A stretch of DNA of 64,000 nt from Bog-473 sp963843365 (lineage in GTDB: Bacteria > Actinomycetota > Acidimicrobiia > Acidimicrobiales > RAAP-2), in contig CAWJKG010000002.1 in NCBI GenBank assembly GCA_963843365.1, forward strand, positions 124,001 to 188,000, given 5' to 3'. Positions within the stretch are counted from its first letter, which is position 1. Each line of letters starts with the position of its first letter. The translations under genes were made by a program, and so were the position numbers. Positions 46,833-55,456 of this stretch are shown piece after piece. Below the pieces are notes generated by a model that saw only the letters and a list, made by a program, of their open reading frames with translations, was not told where the DNA came from and did no database searches.

Positions 46833-47978
46833 CTACTGCGACCCCGCCCTGGCGAGCGTATAGGCGTGCCTGTGCAAGGCGACGCTGGCCTCCCACGTCC
46901 GCTCCCGCGCCACCGCGATGCCAAGGGAGCGCCGGGGCGAGGCACGCCCGTCGTCGAGGGCGATGGCCAGGGCGGATGCCAGGGCGTCGGCGTCCCCCGG
47001 CGGGACGAGGAGCGCCGCCTCCCCGGCCATTTCGGCCATGGCCGTGCCCTCTGTCGTCACCAGGGGTGCGGCGCAGGCGAGTGCCTCGAGCGCCGGCAGG
47101 CCGAACCCCTCCTCGAGAGCCGGATAGGCGACCGCCGCCGCCTGGCGGAGCAGCGCGGGGACAGCGTCGTCGGGGAGATAGCCGGTGCGCACAATGCGCT
47201 CGGGATGCCGGGCCGCCGCGAGCGCGCGCTCGGTCTCGGCCATCCCCCAACCGGTCTGCCCGCCGAGGACCAGGACCGCATCGGGGCGTCGCCGCGCCAG
47301 CTGGTCGAAGGCGGCGATGAGGGGCACCACCCCCTTGCGGGGCTCGAGCGTCCCCACGAACGCCACCAGCGGCCGGTCCGCCGGCACGCCCAGTGCCGCC
47401 AGCACGGCGCGATCGGCGCCGGCGGAAGGCTCCTGGGGCGTGAACCGCTCGTGGTCGACGCCGTGCGGCGCCACCACGACGGGCGCACGGACGTCGCACC
47501 AGACGCGCAACCGGTCCTCGGTCACCCGGCTGACGCAGATCAGCACCGCGGCGTGCCGCGCGGCGCGGCGGATGGCCCGGCGGAAGAAGGCCGCCTTGGA
47601 CCGCAGGTGCCATTCGGGATGGTCGAAGAAGGTGCAATCGTGGATCGTCACCGCGCACGGGACGGGCGATCGCCCGGGCATCGTGTAGTGAGGCCCGTGG
47701 TGCACCTGCACCCCCGCCGAACGCAGGACGCGACGGAGGCGAAGCTGCTCGAAGACCAGCCGGCTCGGGCGCGCCACCGGGACCACTCCGCGCACCGCGG
47801 CGGTTCCCGCCAGGCTGCGCCACCGTTGTTCGTCCCCGCGTCGGGCAACCAGGGAGAGCCCGACGTCGTCGCAGGCGGCCAGGCCGTGCGCCAGCGCCAT
47901 GGTGTAGTAGCCCGCGCCGGCGGGACGTTCCGGGACGGCAGAGACGTCGAGGGAAAGGTCCAGGTGCGCCATCGTCAT
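46833..47978 (-). CDS. GT4 family glycosyltransferase (third in operon)
   Basis: A 381-residue GT-B enzyme. The N-terminal DLSLDVSAVPERPAGAGYYTMAL resembles mannosyl/rhamnosyl transferases, VAFVGTLEPRKGVVPLI is the second Rossmann domain, and the E-x7-E region is YPALEEGFGLPALEAL. It begins with an ATGA overlap on the previous GT4 gene (start 47978), which implies coupled translation. It probably adds a mannose-type sugar to a surface glycan; donor and acceptor are unknown. Confidence 0.85.
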   Translation of the reverse strand: MTMAHLDLSLDVSAVPERPAGAGYYTMALAHGLAACDDVGLSLVARRGDEQRWRSLAGTAAVRGVVPVARPSRLVFEQLRLRRVLRSAGVQVHHGPHYTMPGRSPVPCAVTIHDCTFFDHPEWHLRSKAAFFRRAIRRAARHAAVLICVSRVTEDRLRVWCDVRAPVVVAPHGVDHERFTPQEPSAGADRAVLAALGVPADRPLVAFVGTLEPRKGVVPLIAAFDQLARRRPDAVLVLGGQTGWGMAETERALAAARHPERIVRTGYLPDDAVPALLRQAAAVAYPALEEGFGLPALEALACAAPLVTTEGTAMAEMAGEAALLVPPGDADALASALAIALDDGRASPRRSLGIAVARERTWEASVALHRHAYTLARAGSQ

Positions 47979-49114
47979 GACAACGAGCGCCAGAGAGCGA
48001 GGTGGCCGCGTGCGCTCTCGCGCCAGGTCCGGGCAGATGCATACGCCGCGCCGCGCCGGGACAGGTCCTCCCGCACCCCGTCGTCGGTGAGGACGGTGGC
48101 CAGTCCTCCGGCGATGTCGTCGACGTCGAGTGGCTCCACGATGCGCGCCGGGGCGGGGTCCGGCGCGCCGAGATCGTGCACACTCGGCACCTCGTTCGAC
48201 ACCACCGTCGGGACGCCCGCGTACATCGCCTCGAGCGGGGGGAGTCCGTAGCCCTCGGTGAGCGGCACGTAGGCGAACGCACGCGCCCGCTGGTAGAGCC
48301 CCGCCACCACATCGTCGGCGACGCGACCGGTGAAGACGACGTGATCGGCCGCCGGGGAGTCCGGGAGCTGGGGCCCCCACCCCTTGGGCCCCACGATCAC
48401 CAGCGGCCACGGCCCCGGGAGGGATGCGCGCACGCGGCCGAAGGCCCGCACCAGCCGCTCCAGGTTCTTGCGGGGCTCCAGCGTGCTGACCGTGAGGAGG
48501 AACGGGTCCGAGACGCCGACCCGGCGCAGCAGAGCCTCGGTGGCCACCGGGTCGGCGGGCGGCAGGTGGTCGGCACCACTCGGCACCACCGTGACACGAC
48601 CCTCCGCGACGCCCGACTCCGCCAGGTCGGCGGCGACCAGCCGGGACGGGACGACGAGGGAGGCGCCGGAGCGCCGGGCACGCCGGAGCGCTGCCTCGTG
48701 CCAACGGACCCCGCGCCGGGTGGTCGCCTCGGGATGCCGGCGCCACGCGACGTCGTGCACCGTCACGACCAGTCGTTCCCGGCTGGCGTGGCCCAGGCGG
48801 GGTGAGGCCAAGGAGACCGAGTGCACGATGTCGAACCCGGCGGGGGCGCGCACGAGCCCGAGATCCCACGCCCGGGTCAGAAGGGGGCCGGGCAGGCGCG
48901 ACGCGTGCACCGGGCGCCCGAAGGAAGCAAGCGGATCCGCTGCGCCGGAGGGCGCTCGGCTGGCCAGGAGTTCCACCGCGGCGGTGTCACCCTCGGCTGC
49001 GGCCGCGTCCAGGCCGCCGAGCAGGCCGCGGGCGTAGGCGCCGATGCCCCCCGGCACCCGGCGCCGCAATTGCTCGACGGCGAGCAGCACCGACGGTGCC
49101 GTCCCGTCACCCAC
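47975..49114 (-). CDS. GT4 family glycosyltransferase (second in operon)
   Basis: About 379 residues from the GTG at 49114, which overlaps the upstream stop by 8 bases; an ATG at 49129 is an alternative. EQLRRRVPGGIGAYARGLL is the donor-loop start, FLLTVSTLEPRKNLERLV the second domain, and YVPLTEGYGLPPLEAM the E-x7-E motif. It is very close in design to its two neighbours, with which it forms a chain-extending set. The sugar specificity is unknown. Confidence 0.85.
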   Translation of the reverse strand: MGDGTAPSVLLAVEQLRRRVPGGIGAYARGLLGGLDAAAAEGDTAAVELLASRAPSGAADPLASFGRPVHASRLPGPLLTRAWDLGLVRAPAGFDIVHSVSLASPRLGHASRERLVVTVHDVAWRRHPEATTRRGVRWHEAALRRARRSGASLVVPSRLVAADLAESGVAEGRVTVVPSGADHLPPADPVATEALLRRVGVSDPFLLTVSTLEPRKNLERLVRAFGRVRASLPGPWPLVIVGPKGWGPQLPDSPAADHVVFTGRVADDVVAGLYQRARAFAYVPLTEGYGLPPLEAMYAGVPTVVSNEVPSVHDLGAPDPAPARIVEPLDVDDIAGGLATVLTDDGVREDLSRRGAAYASARTWRESARGHLALWRSLS

Positions 49115-50237
49115 GCGCCACCGCCGCATCGCGATAGAGGGACGCGAGTCCCGCGCCACAGCCCTCCCAGCTGTAGCGAGCCGACCACGTCGTGCCCGCC
49201 GCCACCAGGCGGCTCCGCTCCCCGTCGTCGCACAGCAGTGTCGACAGCGCGGCGGCCAGGCCGTCGTGGTCGCCCGCGTCCACCAACAGGGCGCCGTCGC
49301 CGAGCACCTCGGGCAAGGATCCGGCCCGAGTGGCCACGACGGGCACGCCGGCACGCATCGCCTGCAGCGGCGGGAAGCCGAAACCCTCATAGAGCGAGGG
49401 GTAGGCCAGCAAACTGGCGCGTGCCAGCAACACCGCCAACTCTTCCGGCGGCACCCAGCCCGTCCGGACGATGCGGGCCCGGACAGGAGACTCGGCGACC
49501 GCGTCATCGAGAGCCCGCTCGCCCCAGCCCGGCGGACCGGCCAGTACGAGCGCCACGTCCTCCACGCCGTCCGCCACGGCACCGAACGACCGGACCAGTC
49601 CGGGCAGGTCTTTGCGCGGCTCTGCCGTTCCGACGGCCAGGCAGTAGCGCCGCGTGCCCGCAGGGAGGACACGGGCCACCACGGCATCTGCCCCTGCTCC
49701 GGAGGGAGCCGGCAACTCCGGAATGCCGGGCGTGACGACCCGGACCCGGCCGGGATCGGCGCCGAAGGCCTCCCGCACCTCCGCGGCGACGAACGCCGAA
49801 TCCGTGTGGACCCAGGCCCCGCGGCCCAGGGCGCGGCGAATCAGCCCCGGATAGGCCAGCGTCGCCTCGTCGCACAGCTCGGGATGATGGAGGGGCGTGA
49901 GGTCGTGTACCGAGACCACGGCGGCCGCCCGTCGGGTCGGCGGCACCAGGAAGTTCGTCCCGTGGACCACATCGATGGGACCGACGAACGGTTCCACTGG
50001 CGGCCAGTCCCCGCGGGCCCACAGGGCGTGGAGGGGGCGCGCCGGCATGGGCCGCTGGCGCGCCGGGACGCCCTGGGGCAGAGTGGCTTCGATCTGCCGG
50101 CGGCGGCGCCAGCTCACGGCATAGGCCCGCACGTCGACATCGGGACGCTGAGCCAGGGCCGCCAGCGCGCCCTGGCAGAACGCACCGATGCCCGTGGGAA
50201 GACCGAGCAGCGGGGTGGCATCGACCGCAACCCGCAC
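49107..50237 (-). CDS. GT4 family glycosyltransferase (first in operon)
   Basis: A 376-residue GT-B enzyme from the GTG at 50237: VAVDATPLLGLPTGIGAFCQGAL at the N-terminus, YCLAVGTAEPRKDLPGLV in the second domain, and YPSLYEGFGFPPLQAM as the E-x7-E region. It begins the operon of three GT4 enzymes and an Rmd-like reductase. The SDR/ligase pair lies upstream on the same strand with a 38-base gap, so the whole set may be co-transcribed. The product is inferred to be a mannose/rhamnose-type surface glycan. Confidence 0.85.
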   Translation of the reverse strand: MRVAVDATPLLGLPTGIGAFCQGALAALAQRPDVDVRAYAVSWRRRRQIEATLPQGVPARQRPMPARPLHALWARGDWPPVEPFVGPIDVVHGTNFLVPPTRRAAAVVSVHDLTPLHHPELCDEATLAYPGLIRRALGRGAWVHTDSAFVAAEVREAFGADPGRVRVVTPGIPELPAPSGAGADAVVARVLPAGTRRYCLAVGTAEPRKDLPGLVRSFGAVADGVEDVALVLAGPPGWGERALDDAVAESPVRARIVRTGWVPPEELAVLLARASLLAYPSLYEGFGFPPLQAMRAGVPVVATRAGSLPEVLGDGALLVDAGDHDGLAAALSTLLCDDGERSRLVAAGTTWSARYSWEGCGAGLASLYRDAAVARG

Positions 50238-50275
50238 GCGTGCCGGCCCCGCGGCCCGAGGCGTCTCGGGAGCGC

Positions 50276-51103
50276 TCAGGTCGTGATCGCCCCGTCGATG
50301 GAGAGGATCGCTCCCGTCACATAGTCCGCTTCACTCGATCCGAGGTAGGCGAAGGCGCCGGCGATCTCGTGGGGGTAGGCGAACCCGATGGGCGACATCA
50401 GCCGCTCAATGAGCTTGAAATCTGCGTCCGCGGGCGGACCGAAGTTGTGGATGATCGGCGTGTCGACGCCGCCGGGGGCCACACCGTTCACCCGCACGCC
50501 GCGCGCCATGTACTCCACGGCGAGCGCCATGGTGAGGAGCCGGACGCCGCCTTTCGAGGCACAGTAGGCGGCGGAGTACGGCTGACCCTTCATGCCCGCC
50601 GTCGAGACGGCGTTGACGATCGCCCCACCGTGTTCGAGCATGGCCGGCAACACGGCGCGGCACATGAGGAAGGTGCCCGTCAGGTTCACCGCGATGATCT
50701 TGTCCCAGCCGCTCAAAGACTGCTCCGGGGTGTGGGCGAACCCGCCGATGCCTGCAATGTTGCAGAGGTTGGTGATGGATCCGAGCTCGCCTGCGGCCCG
50801 ATCGACAGCGGCCTGCACCCCGGCCTCGTCGGTGACGTCACAGGGAACGGCGATCGCACGGCCGCCCGCATCTGCCGCCTCCCCGTTGATTTCGGCGGCC
50901 ACGGTCTCGATGGCGTCCGTGGCAACGTCGAGGCAGGCCACGGCGGCGCCCTCGGCGGCCAGACGGCGCGCCGTGGCGCGGCCGATGCCCGAACCGGCCC
51001 CGGTCACCACGGCTACCCGCCCGCGGTAGCGGCCCGGGGTGATGGCCTCGGGGGCCGTGCCCCGATTGGGGTCGGACTCCCCCACTCGTGTGGTCGGGCT
51101 CAT
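50276..51103 (-). CDS. Short-chain dehydrogenase/reductase (SDR)
   Basis: A 275-residue classical SDR. The cofactor motif TGAGSGIG is at residues 34-41, the CNIAGIGG motif follows, and the catalytic Ser (near 167), Tyr180 and Lys184 are in STAGMKGQPYSAAYCASK. It oxidises or reduces an alcohol/ketone with NAD(P); the N-terminal 25 residues are variable. It overlaps the acyl-CoA ligase gene by 4 bases (ATGA), implying that both act on one CoA-linked or lipid substrate. Confidence 0.9.
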   Translation of the reverse strand: MSPTTRVGESDPNRGTAPEAITPGRYRGRVAVVTGAGSGIGRATARRLAAEGAAVACLDVATDAIETVAAEINGEAADAGGRAIAVPCDVTDEAGVQAAVDRAAGELGSITNLCNIAGIGGFAHTPEQSLSGWDKIIAVNLTGTFLMCRAVLPAMLEHGGAIVNAVSTAGMKGQPYSAAYCASKGGVRLLTMALAVEYMARGVRVNGVAPGGVDTPIIHNFGPPADADFKLIERLMSPIGFAYPHEIAGAFAYLGSSEADYVTGAILSIDGAITT

Positions 51104-52755
51104 GCGCGCTCCTTCTCGTCTCTCTCGCCGGTGAGGCCACTGCCTAGCACCCCGGCGCCCGATCGACGACTTACGGCCAGGCGCTGCCGCCTCTCCTCGA
51201 CTCCCTGTGCCGCCAGGGAGGCCAGTTGCGCCGGGTCGACCTTCATCATCGGGGTCAGCGGGAGCTCGTCGACCACGACCAGGGCGTCGGGCGCCTTGTA
51301 GTCCGACAGCGTCCGGATGCAGTGGGCCCGCAGCGACGCCAGATCAGGCCGGGCCCCCGGAACAGCCACTACGACGGCCACGCCGACTTCTCCCAAAATG
51401 TCGTCCTCGGCGCCCACCACGGCCACCCGGGCCACGTCGGGGTGCGACGAGAGGGTCTCCTCGACCTCGGCCGGGTAGACGTTGTACCCACCTCGGATGT
51501 AGCGCTCGTGAGCGCGGCCCGAGAGCTGCAGGTTGCCCTCCGGCGTGAGCCGCCCGAAGTCACCGGTGGTCAACCACCCGTCCGGAGCCAGCACCGCTGC
51601 GGTCGCGGCGCCGTCCACCAGCTCGGCCACGGTGCGGCCGCGGCCCGGGCCACGGCCCCAGTAGCCGCGCATGACTGCAGCCGAACGCAGCAGGACGCGA
51701 CCGACGGATCCGTCGGGCACTGGGTTTCCCTCGTCGTCCACAATGGCCAGCTCGACTCCGGGCACCGGACGTCCCACCGTGGTCGCGACCTCCTCGTCGG
51801 AAGACGTGAGGGTGGTACCGGTCCCGAGAGAGGACTCCGTCGAGGTGTACCGCACCACCACGGGCACCCCGAGACGGCGGCGCACCTCTGCCACCAATGG
51901 CGCGGGCACGTGGGCCGCCCCCGTCCCCGCGACGCGGAATGCACTGAGATCGGCATGCGCCAGCTCCTCACTGGCCAGCATCAGCGACCACTGCGTCGGG
52001 ACGCCCTGCGCGACGGTCACCGCCTCCTCCGCCATGACGCGCACGGCGTCGTCGGCCCGCCAGGGGGTGGGGGTGATGATGGTCGTCACGACGTTGCCGA
52101 TTTCGTCCCAGGCGCGCGTCATGTAGCCCACATGGGCGAACGGGACGGGTGAGAGCCTGCGATCACCCGGACTGCTGAGCACGTCGGTCCCCCGCGCCAC
52201 CGCAGCAAGGTTGGCGTGGTCGAACACGGCGCCCTTGGGTTGGCCGGTCGTCCCGCTCGTCCAGACCACGGCTACCGGGTCGGATGCGCGCAACGCTGGC
52301 CACGCCTCGGGCGGCGGGCCTTCCCACCAGTCCCGCGTCTCGGCCCGGGTGCGCACCGGCACCGCCCCGGTGTCGGGCACGGCCCCTGCCGCGGGGTCAG
52401 AAACCAGGAGTACCGGCGCGGCGCGTGCCATGATGGAGGCCACTTCTCCTGCGCCCATACGTGGGTTGATGCCCGACGTGATGGCCCCCAGCCGGAGCAG
52501 GCCGGCGTAGAGCACGGCGTAGTCGATGCTGGAGGGCAGGAGCAGGCACACGACATCGCCTCGGGCCACCCCGAGGCGGGACAGGTGGCCGGCCACGCCA
52601 TCGGCCGCCCGGTCCCACTCGGCGAATGTGAGGCTGCGCCGTCCGTCCTCACCCCCGACTTCCACGTAGGCCTCGACGTCCCCGTTGACACGTGCGGCCT
52701 CGCGCAGGACCGACACCACGGTCTCGTGCTGATCCAAGGGGATACGCACCGGCAT
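51100..52755 (-). CDS. Acyl-CoA synthetase (AMP-binding, FadD-like)
   Basis: A 551-residue adenylate-forming enzyme. The P-loop VVWTSGTTGQPKGAVFDH is near residue 165. The acyl-binding YTSTESSLGTGT and the C-terminal GWLTTGDFGRLTPEGNLQLSGRAHERYIRGGYNVYPAEVEE motifs are complete, and the terminal Lys is in LPLTPMMKVD. It would activate a carboxylic acid to its CoA ester for the SDR that follows. It is divergent from fbiA by 64 bases. Confidence 0.9.
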   Translation of the reverse strand: MPVRIPLDQHETVVSVLREAARVNGDVEAYVEVGGEDGRRSLTFAEWDRAADGVAGHLSRLGVARGDVVCLLLPSSIDYAVLYAGLLRLGAITSGINPRMGAGEVASIMARAAPVLLVSDPAAGAVPDTGAVPVRTRAETRDWWEGPPPEAWPALRASDPVAVVWTSGTTGQPKGAVFDHANLAAVARGTDVLSSPGDRRLSPVPFAHVGYMTRAWDEIGNVVTTIITPTPWRADDAVRVMAEEAVTVAQGVPTQWSLMLASEELAHADLSAFRVAGTGAAHVPAPLVAEVRRRLGVPVVVRYTSTESSLGTGTTLTSSDEEVATTVGRPVPGVELAIVDDEGNPVPDGSVGRVLLRSAAVMRGYWGRGPGRGRTVAELVDGAATAAVLAPDGWLTTGDFGRLTPEGNLQLSGRAHERYIRGGYNVYPAEVEETLSSHPDVARVAVVGAEDDILGEVGVAVVVAVPGARPDLASLRAHCIRTLSDYKAPDALVVVDELPLTPMMKVDPAQLASLAAQGVEERRQRLAVSRRSGAGVLGSGLTGERDEKERA

Positions 52756-52819
52756 GCGGGCGGCGATGGTACCAGGGAGGCCGGTCCGGCTCGCGTCCGG
52801 GCGCTCCTATGCTCGTGTC

Positions 52820-53767
52820 GTGCTGGTGGCCCTTTGCGGCGGTGTGGGAGCCGCCCGGATGCTCGCCGGCCTGGTGCGCGTCGTCCCGCCCGCCGACATC
52901 ACCGCCATCGTCAACGTGGGCGACGACATGGAGATCCACGGCCTCTCCATCAGCCCGGACCTCGACACGATCACCTACACCCTGGCGGGCATGGACAATC
53001 GCGAGACGGGATGGGGGGTGACCGGTGAGTCCTGGGCCGTCATGGACGAGTTGGGGCGCTTGGGGGGTGAGGACTGGTTCCGCCTGGGGGACCGCGACCT
53101 GGCGACGCATCTCTTCCGCACCGGACGGCTGCGGGCCGGCGCCACCCTCAGCGCGGTGACGGCCGAGCTGGGCGACCGGCGTGGCATCGCGGTACACCTG
53201 GTGCCGGTCACGGACGATCCGTTGCGTACCCGCGTGGCCCTGGCCCAAGCGAGTGCGCTGGGCCCGGCTGGGACCGAGGTCAGCTTCCAGGACTACTTCG
53301 TGCGGCTCCGCCACGACGTCGCGGTACGCGGTGTCCGCTTCGACGGCGCAGAGAAGGCGCGGCCGGCGCCGGGTGTCATGGAGGCAGTGGGTGCGGCCAG
53401 CGCCATCGTCGTCTGCCCCTCCAATCCGGTGGTCTCCATCGGTCCGATCCTCGCCGTGCCCGGCCTGCGGGAGGCACTGGCGGCGCACCGGGACCGCGTG
53501 GTGGCGGTCTCCCCCATCGTCGCCGGCGCCGCACTGAAGGGTCCCGCCGACCGCCTGATGGCCGAGCTCGGAACGGATCCGTCCGTCGTCGGCGTGGCCC
53601 GGCTCTACGCACCGTGGGCCGGAACGCTGGTGGTGGACGTCGCCGATGCCGCGCACGCCCGCGCCATCGAGGCGGAAGACATGCGGTGCGTCGTGACGCC
53701 GACGGTCATGAGCACGCCAGAACGGGCGGCGGATCTCGCGCGGGTGGTGATCGATGCCGCCGGCTGA
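52820..53767 (+). CDS. fbiA: 2-phospho-L-lactate transferase (CofD/FbiA)
   Basis: A 315-residue F420-synthesis enzyme: the N-terminal VLVALCGGVGAARMLAGL nucleotide loop, ITAIVNVGDDMEIHGLSISPDLDTITYTLAG, and SNPVVSIGPILAVPGLREAL. It joins the phospholactyl or phosphoenolpyruvyl part to the deazaflavin Fo. The start is uncertain; the GTG at 52820 begins at the conserved strand. It overlaps fbiB by 14 bases. F420 would serve the LLM oxidoreductases at 3549 and 4495. Confidence 0.92.
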   Translation: MLVALCGGVGAARMLAGLVRVVPPADITAIVNVGDDMEIHGLSISPDLDTITYTLAGMDNRETGWGVTGESWAVMDELGRLGGEDWFRLGDRDLATHLFRTGRLRAGATLSAVTAELGDRRGIAVHLVPVTDDPLRTRVALAQASALGPAGTEVSFQDYFVRLRHDVAVRGVRFDGAEKARPAPGVMEAVGAASAIVVCPSNPVVSIGPILAVPGLREALAAHRDRVVAVSPIVAGAALKGPADRLMAELGTDPSVVGVARLYAPWAGTLVVDVADAAHARAIEAEDMRCVVTPTVMSTPERAADLARVVIDAAG

Positions 53768-54485
53768 CAGCATGCAGGTCTTCCCTCTCTCCGATCTGGG
53801 CGAGGTGGTACCCGGGACCGACCTGGCGGCAGCCATCGCGGGTGCCGTCGCGCCCCGCAATCCTCGCGGGCCCGAGCTCGCCGACGGTGACGTCCTCGTC
53901 GTGACCCAAAAGATCGTCTCGAAGGCGGAGGGGCGCATCGTCGCACTCGACCACGGCGACCCCGCGGCCAAGGTGGCCCTCGTGCGCCAGGAGTCGGTGC
54001 GGGTCCTGCGCCAGCGCGGCGACCTGGTGATCAGCGAGACGCGCCACGGCTTCATCTGCGCCAACGCAGGAGTGGACCTGTCCAACGTGGCGGAGGGCAC
54101 CGCGGCGCTACTGCCCGAAGACTCCGACCGTTCGGCCCGCCGGATCCGCGCCGGGTTGGAGAACGACCTCGGGATCACCGTGGGAGTGATCATCTCGGAC
54201 ACGTTCGGGCGGCCATGGCGCCGCGGCGTCACGGACGTGGCCATCGGCTGCGCCGGCGTGGCCGCGGTGATCGACCTGAAGGGGACCACTGATGCCGGTG
54301 GGCGGGAGCTCGTCGCCACCGAGGTCTGCGTCGCCGACGAGTTGGCGTCCGCCGCCGAGCTGGTGATGGGCAAGGACCGGGGCGTGCCGGTGGCGGTCGT
54401 GCGGGGGGTTCCCGCGGCGTGGCTGCGCGCCGCCTCCGTGCGGGCCGAAATCGTCAGGCCACCGGAGGAGGACCTCTTCCGCTGA
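53754..54485 (+). CDS. fbiB: Coenzyme F420-0:L-glutamate ligase (CofE/FbiB), single-domain
   Basis: A 243-residue CofE-type ligase: VLVVTQKIVSKAEGR, then LVISETRHGFICANAGVDLSNV and VIISDTFGRPWRRGVTDVAIGCAG (metal/GTP-binding region). It adds glutamates to F420-0. Mycobacterial FbiB is about twice as long because of a C-terminal nitroreductase-like domain; that domain is absent here. The start is ATG at 53754 or 53772. It sits 3 bases from the convergent epimerase. Confidence 0.9.
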   Translation: MPPADSMQVFPLSDLGEVVPGTDLAAAIAGAVAPRNPRGPELADGDVLVVTQKIVSKAEGRIVALDHGDPAAKVALVRQESVRVLRQRGDLVISETRHGFICANAGVDLSNVAEGTAALLPEDSDRSARRIRAGLENDLGITVGVIISDTFGRPWRRGVTDVAIGCAGVAAVIDLKGTTDAGGRELVATEVCVADELASAAELVMGKDRGVPVAVVRGVPAAWLRAASVRAEIVRPPEEDLFR

Positions 54486-54487
54486 CG

Positions 54488-55444
54488 TCAGCCGGTGGCG
54501 CTGCGGGCGCGGACGAACTCGAGCACGGCGCGCACGCCGTCGTCGAGCGGCGTCCACGCCCGCCAGCCGAGCTGAATCGCCGCCCGCTCCACATCGAGAC
54601 TCGAGCGGAGGAGCTCACCGGGGCGCACAGGGGCGAACTCGGACTGCACGTCGGTCCCCGATTGCGACGACATCGAACGGACGAGATCATTGACCGAGGT
54701 CTCGTATCCGGTTCCGATGTTGCACACGAGCCCGCCCCCTCGGGTGGCGGCACGCACGAAAGCATCGACCACGTCATCGACGAAGACGAAGTCCCGCGTC
54801 TGCTCGCCGTCACCGAAGACCGTGACCGGCTCGCCGCGCACGACCCGGTCTGCGAAGATGGCGACGACGCCGGCCTCACCGTGAGGATCCTGCCGAGGCC
54901 CGTACACGTTGCCGAGAGCCAACGCACAGAACTCGAGCGAGTGCAGGGCACGGTAGGCCACGAGGTAGTCGATGACCGCCTTCTTGGACACGCCGTACGG
55001 CGACAGCGGCTGCTGCGGGTGCGACTCGCGCACGGGGAGGTCTTCGGCGGCCGGCTCCCCGTACAGGGTGCCCCCGCTGGCCGCGAAGACGACACGCTCG
55101 GCCTCCGCCTGGCGTGCGCCCTCCAGGACATTGAGCGAGCCCACGACGTTGACCATGGCGTCGAAAGCCGGGCGGGCCACCGACACACGCACATCGGCCT
55201 GCGCGGCCAGGTGAAAGACGAGCTCGGGACGGCGCCGCGCCATGAGTTCCACCACGGCGGGGGCGCTGATGTCGAGATGGTGGATCGTCAAGGCCCGACC
55301 GGCACTCCCGCGGGCCTCGGCCAGGTTGGACAGTGACCCCGTGGAGAAGTCGTCGACGACGTCCACCTCGTGTCCTTCGACCAGGAGACGATCCACCAGG
55401 TTGGAGCCGATGAACCCGGCGCCTCCCGTGACCAGCGTGCGCAT
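54488..55444 (-). CDS. NAD-dependent sugar epimerase/dehydratase (GalE-like)
   Basis: A 318-residue extended SDR: MRTLVTGGAGFIGSNLVDRL, FHLAAQADVRVSV, AASGGTLYG and YGVSKKAVIDYL (catalytic Y-x3-K). It belongs with UDP-glucose 4-epimerases or dTDP-glucose 4,6-dehydratases; the exact substrate cannot be told by eye. It lies 12 bases after the ManC-like gene and is the last gene of the BTAD-to-epimerase operon. Confidence 0.85.
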   Translation of the reverse strand: MRTLVTGGAGFIGSNLVDRLLVEGHEVDVVDDFSTGSLSNLAEARGSAGRALTIHHLDISAPAVVELMARRRPELVFHLAAQADVRVSVARPAFDAMVNVVGSLNVLEGARQAEAERVVFAASGGTLYGEPAAEDLPVRESHPQQPLSPYGVSKKAVIDYLVAYRALHSLEFCALALGNVYGPRQDPHGEAGVVAIFADRVVRGEPVTVFGDGEQTRDFVFVDDVVDAFVRAATRGGGLVCNIGTGYETSVNDLVRSMSSQSGTDVQSEFAPVRPGELLRSSLDVERAAIQLGWRAWTPLDDGVRAVLEFVRARSATG

Positions 55445-55456
55445 GCGCGGGCCTTT

